DNA from: Ligula intestinalis
Taxonomy: Eukaryota; Platyhelminthes; Cestoda; Diphyllobothriidea; Diphyllobothriidae
Direction of reading: 5' to 3'
Length of the DNA: 64,000 nt
NCBI GenBank assembly: GCA_036362985.1
Contig: JAYGXS010000002.1
Coordinates: 10,705,731 to 10,769,730 of the forward strand
Shown: one piece after another, positions 44,601 through 56,600 of the stretch
How the letters are laid out: every line of letters starts with the position of its first letter
Position numbering within the stretch: the stretch's first letter is position 1
Program-made: the position numbers and the translations under genes
Notes under the pieces: model-generated
The model's database searches: none
What the model was told of the DNA's origin: nothing
What the model saw: the letters and a program-made list of their open reading frames with translations, nothing else

Positions 44601-47600
44601 TCGTGCGAAGGATGCCTTGCCGATGCACGCCACTTCAAACTGTGTTTATGAATTTACATGCACTTGCGGATGCAAGTACATAGGGCGAACGCAAAGGCAA
44701 TTGGCCACCAGAGCAAAGGAACACTTACCTAGCTGGTTGTTTAAGCAAGAAAAACGAACACCTCGCTCGTCAATCACTGAACACTTGCTAGATACGGGCC
44801 ACTCCGTGGACCCTAAAACCTCCTTCCGAGTACTTGTTCAAGCACGAACAACTCGCACCTTACGCTACCTGGAGGCAGCGTACATAAGGCGGTTTAAACC
44901 TGACCTATGTAAACAACTGGAGCATGTAGTTAACCTAACTCTACCTTGGTAACACTGGCTCCTTGTTTACACATCCCCCCTCCCCAAATTTTCTTTCTTT
45001 TTGCCTAGACGTTTTTTCTCCAGTTTTTGCTGTCTACAGCGTTTAACTTTCAGCTTTATCGAATGCCTCTTGGCCATGTACAGTGACGTTGCCGGTTTTT
45101 ATCGATTTTTTCTGTATGAATTCAGTTGTGTATTTTATCTAACGTTCATTCCCGTTATGCAATGAGGGGTGGCAACTGAAGAGCCCTCTCGAAATTTATG
45201 GATCCATTAAATTTTGCTGTTTATACAGTCTTCAAATTAGTATTTATGCAACATTTCTCTGGTCCACATATCTGAGGTTCAAACAAACAGCCTAGCGTTT
45301 AGCTTTTTAGTTCTGTATAAAGACCCGAATTATGACAGCGCATTGAGTGAAGAAGAAGGGACAAAGTGAATGACTGAGATGTAGGACAGAGACCGTTCAG
45401 CTGATGGCGCGCGAGAATCTATGGAGCTGTCATCGAGACTCTTGCGGCGACGCATTTTGTAGGTTTCCGTCTGAGACTCCGCAAGGTCCTGGGTTATTGC
45501 GTCAAGAGTACCTGGTTCCAAAATCAGACTCCTTCGGAATGTACAGCGAGTGCTCGGGTCAGCAGTCTGAGACGTGGACAGCGAAGGTGCAATCCGCTGC
45601 CTGAGAGGAAAAACGTGCATGGAAAAAAGAAAGATTGTTAGCTGGTTAGCGTAACCACCGGGAGCCGGCAAGTTTTTCAGGTTAATTAACCAACTGGCAA
45701 TAACGGCAGACGAGGCTGATTCGGCGAGTAAACAAACAGAAAAAGTACCCACACGGATCACGTAGGCAGGAATGACTACATTTGGCTTGATTGTCGTCGT
45801 AAGGCATCCCAACCCTCAATAGTAGGACATAAAAACCGGCATTTTTAATCCAAAACTAGTTAGCCATCGAGGGAATGAACCCAACGTACTACTGCTTAAG
45901 TCATGAAATCGAGCCCTGTCAGCTGCGATCAGGAATATAGTGTAGCCTCGGGTGACAAACAGTCTCATCTACGAGTACTTTAGGTAGCGAGCGAGCCACT
46001 CACACGAACAGTTTTTTCTAGTGATGAGCTTCCGCTCAGTGCGCGTGTGTGTGTGTATGCCTGCGTCCAACATTGAGTCTTGCTCCCAAGGCATGGGCCC
46101 TCGGTCGCCTGTAGCCAATCAGTGAACTGATGCAGTTTGATTAACTGCGTTTCGGAAGACGAGCGTTTCACACCGCCAGCTTGGCGCCCGAACGGCTTAA
46201 GTTCGTAAACCTAGGTTCTACTGTACTCAGAATCATGTGGAATCAATCCAACTTCAGAAGTGAGCAAGCTCGGTCCATCGTGAGCGGTGACATAGCGACA
46301 AACTGTGAAATGCCGACAAATACGGGGGAGACTACAATGGTCATCTCTGGTTTTTCTACTATCATTAGAGAACAGAGAGACATAAATAACACTGAAAAAT
46401 GTTTAGTCTCGGACTGCAAGCAAGACAGACCTGACGTGATGTTCGCCGCCAGACAGCCTAGTCGACACTTATGCTAGCCGATTCTAAGGCATGAAACAAA
46501 TGGGGCCGTTGATAAACAGCCTTAAGTCTAAGGAATAAACGCCGGTGCTAAAATACTAAAAAGTATCATGCCATACATTTCTACAGACCCGGCTCGGTGA
46601 TCCAACATGGGCTACCAACCAACCAATAAGTACTCTACGCGCCCAACCAACATCTGCGACAGGGATCGAGGACAAGCACATATGTGCGTGTTCCCGGCCG
46701 CTGCTAAAGGAGGATACGAATAATCTAAAAACACATATTTCAGTGCTCCCTGCCCATTGGTCAAGACCTGTTAACGGCTGCTTCATCACTTCGCCACCTT
46801 ATAAATTGTCAGTTGCGCATAATTCTAACTTGAAGACACTGAAGCCCTTTTGTCATGAGAAGTTACTACCTACTTATGCGTTCTTTTCAAAAATGTAGAC
46901 GCAACTGGTGAGTAATAAGAAATATTTCTGGTTCCCCCCTGTCCCTTATGACGGATCCCTGCAAGCGTCTGGCAAAAAATGCCTCTTTCAATGATTGACA
47001 GCTCTTCCTCCACTCCTGTTTAAATACCATGTTTTGTGTGAATTAGGGTACCCCCAGGAACGGGCAGCATTATATATGCACTTTACCAACACCGGGACTG
47101 GATTAGGTAGGGTAGGCATTATTCGGGTTGCGCGCTGATAAAAAATGCCCAACAGGGGAGGGGAGTAGAGAATCCAATTGGGGTCTTCAAAAGGTCGTTT
47201 TGTATTATAGCCACCTACTTAATTTTTTAAGTAGGTTGAATAACCCACAATCTTTCAGTTTTCTACACGCCATCCGTCGACCCAGCAGGGATTTGATGAT
47301 GGCATTGAGCTGCAGAATGGTCCTCCGAAGGCCGCCGCATACAAAAACTGATTTTATCATTATATTAAGCAACATAGTCTTTCAAGTAAGCCACAGGAAT
47401 AATTACTTACTTACTAATTTTAAGTATGGCGATTTCCCCAATCTTCTCACTTTTGTACTGCGTTAACCTTTCACACAGTTGGTGTTGGTGGTACCACTAG
47501 AAATTGTACTTTAGTGACCTCGCCCGAGGTTGGGGCGCACTCCCCCTACATACAAGCGCTTACCGTTGTTTGGTGGGGGGTTAGCGATGACATTATAGCA

Positions 47601-50600
47601 TGCTTCAGTGTCCCCGCTCGAGGCTTGAGTAAGCACCCCAGCTTACCTACGTAACTTTTTTTACAGAATAATTGCGATCTAATTTGTTCCCTGACATGCC
47701 TTACCGGTCCTTTCGCCTAAAATCGGGTTCCCGTGAGCCTGAGGGGTGAGTTTCCTCCTTCCGCTTTCATGTGGGTGAGGAGAGAGAGAGAGAGAGAGCG
47801 CGCGAGAGAGAGAGAGGTAGATGCCACGCAACTATACCATCACTTAAAACCAAATCACGCGCAATTCAGCGTCCCTGCATTACCCTGTTGTGGAACATAC
47901 GGTGGACATAGTCGAAATCGACGGTCGAATTTTCCAGCGTATTAGGAGTAGCACTATTCAGGCATCGGACTTCAGGAGTCTCCCCGTAATGTTTTAACAG
48001 GACCGGCTCTACGTTTCTCAAGGCTTTCGGTAATAAAGCAAGTTAATAGAATAGCGGTAGACAATACAGCATCTGAAGTGATGGGAAAGTTAAATCACCA
48101 TTCCATTGGGAGAACAGTAATACAAGGTATTTCCATAAATACTTGACATTCATTAAACGGTCCCTAGTCCAAACTAAAGTTTTGCTAAAAGACGTTAGCG
48201 CACGCGGAGGTGTATAGTTTCAAAAACTCGACGTACTACACAAAATTTGGAACTATAGCGACAGGAAACGCTTAAATGTAAAAACAAGCAATGCGAAATG
48301 AGAACAAACGTACGAGGGCTGTTGAATGCGGAAAGCGGAGGGTTTTTTGATTTGGAGGTTCTGCAACTGCTGGGCTAACTGCTGGGATTTGATCTGGGCC
48401 GATGAAGGACCAAAGTTAAGTGGACTTCCACTGATTTTAGGGGGACCGGTAGCCTCACCATCCATCTCTTCTTCAAAAACATAGTCATCAATCTCTCCGA
48501 GGTTCTCTTCCCACGCAAGGCCACGTGAAAGAGCGACCCGCCGGGAGTCCTGTAGTACCTCTGCACGACGACGCCAAGGACTAGGGGGCTGACGAGCAGT
48601 CCCGATAGCGTTCTCGATGGGTTCTGTGAGGGTACCGAAGGATAAAAAAGAGATTAAATCACTGTTTTTCATGAGAAATTCAGTGACAACGACCTCTATT
48701 CTCAGTATTAACATTTCAGCATCTAGAGCAAAAATCTTATCGTTAAAATTTGAAAACATACCAAGGAAAGTAATTAGGTAAACAATTGTTTGAGTTTTGA
48801 TAATGTTAGCTGAAACCAGTACACGGTTTTAAAGCAGACCAGGTTAACATATTTTTTGCCTGAGACAGGTTTAATCATACGGAAGATAACGCGAATGCAT
48901 GCAACAATAATTTTTGATAAAATCTAGGAATGACATTAATTCATTTAAATTTGATAACCAGTGAGAGATATGCAATTTAACATAACAGTGTCTTGCGCGG
49001 ACAAAACGCCCGTTTTTACTTGTCGAGGGGACTTTTTTATTTGGGACCTCGGAGAAAATAAGACGCTGTGTCTAATATTGGTTCAAAAATATTAACTTTT
49101 TGTAACCTAGACAGTACACAGCCTAATTCACACACAGAGTCTCATCAAATAACTTACCAGAGTAACTGACGAAACCACTGCTGTCAATCGTGGCATCGTC
49201 CCACGTGCACTCCCCTTCTCTCTGCATCGACAACGAGGGGCCCAGATTTGTACCGTTAGCCGCGGCCGCAGCGGCGCAGGTACAGGGGACCGCAGCTGGT
49301 GCCCCCTCGCTTCGGGTGACATGATTGGTGGCCGCCGTGAGGGGAGGACTAACGATACCCGAAAAAAAGCAAGAAAGAAATGCATGAGATAGGATCGAGC
49401 CAAACACGCAATTACTACGCCTCGGTTCAGATGGGTTTTCATGCGGTTGGAGGACTAGGTGCAAATTGGTTGGTACTACGTCATAGAAAATCATAGTAGT
49501 GGTTAAGATTTTCAGTGATGTGTTTTTTCAGTTCTTTCCAGCTACTGGGCACATCAAATTGATCAAAATGTTTTGGTGGAAAACAGAAACCTGACATGTT
49601 AGGCAGCTAGACTGAAATCCAATGTGACAGTGTCAATCAATCAAGGATTGGTAATTTGTGTACATTAGGTCCTTTAATTGGATTCGGGTACATACTACAG
49701 TGGAGTCCGGTTAATGCGGACACGGTTAATGTTGACAACCGCTTAATGTGGACAGTTGGCCAGGAACGGAATTTCTCCATAGTAGAAACGACTGGTTTGG
49801 GGTCAGTTCGCTTAATGTGGACAACCAGTTAATATGGACAGTTGGCCTGGAACGGAGGTGTTCACATTAACCGGACTCCACTGTATTTAAGAAAACAAAA
49901 TTAATCATTTTGGTGAGGGTTTACATATTTAAATCAATGTGTTCAATACTGCTAACGAGACCGCTCATCAAGTATTCGGCCAATTCCACTAGCTTAAACG
50001 TTTCTGGGAGACCGAGGCGCAAAAGTGGAGGGGTGTGATAGTTAAGAATCTGTCCTGATGGAAGCTGTTGAGCAGAAGCAGCCAAGTCACCAGCTGGAGG
50101 GTCTGGTTTTCAGTGGGGCAGTATGGAACTAAAATACTACCAATTCCATGGCTGGAGCCTAACAACAAGGAGTAAAGTCCTTTTTAAGGTTAAGAGGTCA
50201 GTCTGACTGGTATGTGTCTGCATGTGACACAATTGCCCTATTGTTGTTCTCAAAGAATAGATATGTGGAGATTGCGATAGCTCAAAACTGTAAACTGGAT
50301 TCCAGCTGCTCGATTCTACTGCACTTTTTTAATATAAAGTATTTAATGACGTGCCTACTGGGAACGGTAGCATATGACTAAAACAACAGCTTTCCGAGCT
50401 ATTGCATGGTTGCTTGTTTTTATTCTTTGCATCCTAAATTGGACTTCGTAATGGCTACTAGGAGTAACAACAGACGGGTGTAAAAGAATACCCACAACGC
50501 TGCAATTAGCTAATAATTTTTATTCTCTATGTCACTGTACCGAACTGATGATGAATGACTGAGAACAACTGTTTGCCAATATGACTTTTCAACGTAAAAT

Positions 50601-53600
50601 TTAATATACACCCACCAATTTCAAACTATTACACGAAGGAGTATTGTTAGTATAGGAGGTCGGCTGTAGCTACCACTGATGAGGATAAACCAGGAGTCAA
50701 ACAGAAGTATGACCAACGTAAAGATAAGGAGGTTTGCGGAATTGAATGACGGCATACAATTTCGCGACCGCTTGTTCAACTGCATACGGTAATTGCCTAT
50801 TGATAAGATAAAATAAGCTGTTCATTGAATTACCGAACTAGAAGGGTGATATTTGATAGGTACATAGAACACGAACTATTAGTCTTAGGTGAGGGTGCTT
50901 ATGGTGAGGGGTAAGAGGAGGGAGAGACCGTTAACGAAGCAAGGACGTTCAGGTTCCAGTGACAGCCTGTCAAGCGTGATTGAAGGGTGGGGGGAGGGGG
51001 GCAAAGTGCAGAGCAGCAGTCGGTCATACGAGGAAAGGTGGGGGGAGAGAAAATGGGTTAAGATCCTTTATTGATCGCTACCACGGCACTGCGAGGTTGA
51101 TAAAGTGATCAAGCTGCTTACAGTGTTCTGACCTTCTTCTTCGTGTTGGAGCAGCCGCTGCAAAGGGGACGCCCGGTCGTCACCTGAAGTACGAACCTAT
51201 ACGTAGTCCTTGGGTCGACGGTAAAGCCAGTGTCCACTAGGCACTCCGTGCTTGAACTCTTGGGTAGTTTACTTTCCGTTCTAAGCAGCCACTGCGGTGT
51301 ATGTCTAGCTGGCGCGTTGCCAACTGTCTTTGCGTACGCCCAGGGTATTGGCATCCGCAAATGCACGTAAACTCATAAATACATTTGACGTGGCGTGTAA
51401 AGACGGGATGATTTTAGTCAGTCTTACTGGAATAGCCGTTGTTGTGCTTATGTACGTTCGTTCAATCATGCATCGAAGCCGCCGTTTGATCACATTGGAC
51501 AAATTATCGCCCTTGAAAGGGAGGAAGATGATCAGAGACTTGTTGCCACGAATATTTCGGGAGGGCTTTCTTGTCTGCGATGGCGATACTTGTCGAGGAA
51601 TTTCTTCGGATACCCACTTACAAAAAACACTTTCTTCAGGAATGTCATTTCACCATCGATCGTATTCGAAGAACAGATGCTAATGGACAGACATAAAACC
51701 AAGTTTCGTTTCCTCTGAATTGTAACGAAACTAAGAAAGTGCATGTACTGGCCTTTCCACGGATAGACCTCGGAATTAAACAATCTGCCCGCCTTCGTAT
51801 AAGAACATCTAAAAAAGCCAGTGCTTCATTCTTTTCATGCTCGATCGTCTATTTCATCTTTGTAAGTTCCTCGTTCATAGCCTTAAGTAGTAAATCTGCC
51901 TCTTTAGGGTTTTCGACTAAAGCGAAAATATCATCCACCCAATGCCTATAGAACGCGGTTTTCTTTACTAAGTTTTTGGACAATTTTATTTCCAGATTTT
52001 AACACGAGATCTCCGCTAAGACTGCTCCTAATGGTCTACCCATAGCTACGCTGTCGATATAACTATCCTCTGAACTGGAACTGTAAATTCTTCATGCATA
52101 CCTGTAGTAGTTCCTGTAGTTGGCCAGGTTTCAGACCTGTTTCAGCCGCATTTTCACCAACTATGCCAACGGTTCCATCCAGTGGCATGCTTGCGAACAG
52201 ACTTTGCACGCCAAGCGAGATCATGCGCTTAAACTCTAAGCTTTCATTACGTATCACATCTACGAATGCAAAGATATCTTTGGTATAATGAACAGCAACT
52301 TTGCATCTGATTAGTTAAAGTTGTTCATAGAAGAAGTCAGTTTTTGGCAAACAATTGTTTTCAGCAACTCTTCATCACACCAAACATTTTCAAGGGAAAT
52401 TAACGCTGTACATAACAATAAAAGTTTGAATAGGTAGAAAAATCAATAACTATCTAACACGGGATTTGATTGGCCAACGCGGATTATGTCAGTTTGCGCA
52501 TGTAGGCCATGTCAGCGTGTTGGTTGAGGGATTGTCGCTTGTTGGTAGGGGCGAAATCCTATCGCCACCTGGTGTCGGTTTAGGCCATGGAAGTAACAGA
52601 GCTTGTGTCAGAGTCTTCTGACAACACAGCAATGGATTTGCTAGCCTCATGGCTACTGCTTCGGCTGTTGCAAGCATCCGTTGGTGTAGGCCTTGGGAAA
52701 AATTAGATGGTGTCCTGTAAACCACCTGAAAGGCTTCGTTAGTATTGATTCGATGGTTCGTATCGACTAGATGTGCGAGAATAGCACTCAAGATCGATCT
52801 AGTTTCACCTTTACTTAGTCAGGTCGGTATGTGCTCACGTACCCTCTTTTCCAGACGCCTCGTTGTACGGCCGATGTATTCCGATCCACAGTAGCAAGTG
52901 AAAGAGTAAATGCACATTGATGTGGCCTTCAAAGGGAGTCTGTCTTTACCTCCCAATCGTAGGAGTGGAGAGTTCGTGAAGAGCACCCGTAAGTTCGCCG
53001 CTGGGAAAGCGTTTGTGATTGCAGTCCTCAAGCATCGTCTGACCAGCTCACTGGTTGCATCGCCTAAGAAAGGCAGTCTTATGAACACGTCTTTCTTTTC
53101 TGCAGTTACGGTGACAGGCTTTTTTGGCGCGTCACCAAGATTTCTGCGGATGAACCTTTCCGGGTATCCATTTTCAATTAGTGTATGCTGCAGCTGTTGG
53201 AGTTCTGCTTCGACAGTTTCAGGAGAACAGATCTGTCGTATTCGAGCTGCTAATCCCTGGACCAGATTTCGTTTTATATTGAGGGGGACAAAACTGTGGA
53301 AGTTAATTTGCCAAAAAATGACTTCTTCTATTAACCATGGGAATATTTGCGGAACTTAGACAATCTAAAGTTGTTCAGTTTGCATCATCTTACTGATGGG
53401 CAATGACCACATGCAGTTGAATAAAAGGTCACGAAATTTTAGGACGTCATTAAATCAGTGAATCTCGTTGCATTTGCCCTGTTCAAATAAAATTAATTTG
53501 CTTCCCCGGCGAAAGTTGAATAACGCAAGGGCAACGAGGTTTGCAGAATTTAATGACGTCATTATACAATCATTTAATCATTTATAACTGCCTCCCTTTC

Positions 53601-56600
53601 CGCACATTCCCCTCACCGTGCGCACCCGCATCCATTTTTGCCAACAACTCATGCTCTACTGACCTATCAAATTTCAATCTTCTAGGTCGATACCTAATTG
53701 GTCCGTTTGTTTTATCTTTTTAGTAGGTAATGATCGTAAGCAGTTGGATAAGAGGTCACGAAATTGTATGACGTCATTAACTTTTGAAAAAGCTCGTTGT
53801 CTTTGCGTCGCTCAAATTTCTTCCGGGAAAACGATGCTTTAAGCGAAAGGAAGTTTGGGTAGCAAAGGAGAATGTTCTGCCTACTTTACAGATGCGGCTG
53901 CCGACTGCTGCTGCTGCTGCTGAACGGACTGGATCAGCTCCTCGGCGATGGACATCGGTCGCACTGCGACCGGCGAGCCAGCCTGTACGTCCGGCGGACT
54001 GTATAGCAGAGAGCTGTTACCACCGAGGCTGGCTTTGCGAGTATATCTACGCAGCTGACGAACATTCGCCTAGTAGGGAAGAGAAACGGGCAAAGGAAAG
54101 AGAATTAAAATGAGACAACTGAAGACCGATGTAGATGGGAGCTTAAAAACCTTCCAAATAAGGCAAGAACAAAAACTCAACGTTTTCTGTTATCGTCAGT
54201 ATATTTTGACGTAGCTCTAAGGCCGGAGAGACCTGCAATTTTGAACCAAATCATATGCTGTGAAGTGAACACAATTCGAGCATAGGAACATACGAAACCC
54301 TTAGTACGGACCCCACCAAAACAGAAAATGCAAATATTGAAAAGGTACTTAAACGTCTTACAGGGAAGAAAGAAATATCAGGAGATATTGCGAAGTCCCT
54401 AAGGCAAACCGAACCAAACATAGCTAAAATCTACGGACTAACTAAAATACACAAGCCCGAAGTATCAATAAGACCGATAGTATCATTAATCGGCGCACCC
54501 AATTACAAAATCGCAAAATGGCTATTTCGAAAACTTCACCTATTAACAAAAGATTGTGAAACATCAATCAACAACTCCATGGAGTTTTTAAACAAATTAA
54601 AAGGGCTTGAAATAACAGCGAACGAAATAATGGTATCATTTGATGTTGTCTCTCTCTTCACATCAATACCATTAGATTTAGCAAGAAAATACACAGAAGA
54701 ATTACTTAATTCCTACGAAATTGACTTCCCTTTATTTGCCCTGCTTGAATTCTTAAACCTATGTTTGGAAACGAATTTCTCGTTCGCTCAAAAATCCTAT
54801 AAACAAATAAAAGGAGCACCCATGGGGTCTTCAATTTCAGGCTTCTTGGCCAAAATAACTATGCAAAAATTAGAAACCATGGCCCTACCACTAGTTAACC
54901 CCAAGTTGTGGGTACGCTATGTCGATGACACGTTTGTCATTGTTAAAAAGGACCAACTGGAAATACTACAAAACATTATCAATTCAACGATACCTGAAAT
55001 CACATTTACGCTCGAAACAGAAATTGACAACAAACTCCCCTTTCTTGACGTCCTCGTACGGCGTAATACTGATGGAACGTTTCAAACATCGGTTAAACAC
55101 AAAAAGGTCTATGCTGATGTTATCCTTCATTACAAGAGCGACTTCCCTATTGCTCACAAGCGAAGAACTGTTATCACCATAATGATTCGAGCAAAAATGC
55201 ATTGTTCTAACCCCGACCTCTACCAAGCCGAACTTAATTACATACTCAAACTGCTTTCAAAAAACGGCTACCCCAGAGAGTTCGTGCGTCAATACATAAA
55301 AACGGCAAAAGTTTCAAAAAAACAAAAAGGAACTAGAATGTTCCGATCAAGTGCTTATCCAAGAAATTGGCGAACACTTCCATATATTACAAACGTGTCT
55401 GAACACGTTGAAAGACACCTGAAGAAGTATCAAATCCAAGAAGCGCACAAACCAACACATACTCTACGAAACCAGCTTGTACACCCTAAGGATAGGGTTG
55501 GCTATTTAGACAGAAAAGAGGTCTTTTACAAAATTCCTTGTAGCTGTTGCAATGCAGTTAATTGCGGACAAACAGGACGATCGGCCTCCACACGCTTACG
55601 TGAACATCAGCGAGCGGTAAAGGGACGACATCCGTTGTCCGAGATCGCAATGCACACAGTAGAAACTGAGCACCAATTTGCATGGGACAAAACTTGCATT
55701 GTCGGCTCTTGCCCATACAAAAAAGGTCGCGAATTTTTAGAAGCTATGAATTCCGACGAATCCTGCATCAACAGGCACGTTGAAGTGGATTCAATATACA
55801 CCAACCTTAAAAAGGCCTGGAAAATAGACCAACCACAAAAGCAGGCTAATGACCACAGCTGACACAGCATTATCGATTTTTTTGACACTTTTAAAAATGT
55901 GAACTGTTCCTCACACTATTTCCTCACGTTTGAAGACGAACTAGCGTGCTAGTGTCGAAAATTTACGCATAAAGTTTATTACCGTTTCCCGAAGAATTTC
56001 TCCATCAATTATATTTCTCTGGATGCCTACTTTCAAATTCATACAATTCGAACAGATAGCATTGCCGGCAAGGGAGACAAGGGAGACTGGAATGGCCATT
56101 TCTGGCTTAATAGCCATCGTCAGCCAGAGACACAAGTGGTGTCCCACCCGAGGCTGGAACTCGCGACCTTTTTGATCAGAGTCAAACGTCCTAAACATTG
56201 AGCCACGAGCTTGCTACCTAGCTAGTTTAGCTCAGGGTATATGGACCCAAAGGTCACGAGTTCGAGGCTAAGGTGGGAAAACACTTGGGGCTGGGTATGC
56301 CTGGCTGACGACGACTTATCAGCCAGAAATGGCTATTCCAGTCTCTCTTGTCTTTGCCGGCAATACTATCTGCCTATATCTAGCTGTTACGGCTGTCAGG
56401 GCCGCTTTCGAAGCCCAAGGCGGAGGGGGACAGATGAGTTCTGTTAGTAGTCAGGTGAAAGCTCATCAATGAATGACAATTCAAGCAGCTCACAAATAAT
56501 GTTTACTTCAAACCAGACGAGAACAAACATCACAACCACCCCAACCACCTCTGCACAGAAATTGGCGCAATAGCGAGTAGTGTTTGAATTTGCTTATAGT

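Larger units (their letters stand above)
43181..45238. mobile_element. PLE-B: fold-back Penelope-like insertion with 772-bp arms
   Basis: Bases 43,181-43,952 are the inverted copy of 44,467-45,238, both 772 bp. I find about four mismatches, so they are roughly 99.5% identical. The 514-base centre carries plus-strand RT sequence. The plus copy is thus a 5'-truncated PLE (RT motif C, linker, GIY-YIG, 3' UTR) and the left arm is its 3' portion in reverse. It is flanked by a 13-bp direct repeat. It lies within the TRAK intron between exons 45,394 and 36,705, close to the 45.4-kb exon. Confidence 0.88.

Noticed and set aside
48375..48566. Alternative minus-strand frame inside the 48.3-kb TRAK exon
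   Set aside because: The other frame is longer and its splice phases match both neighbouring exons.
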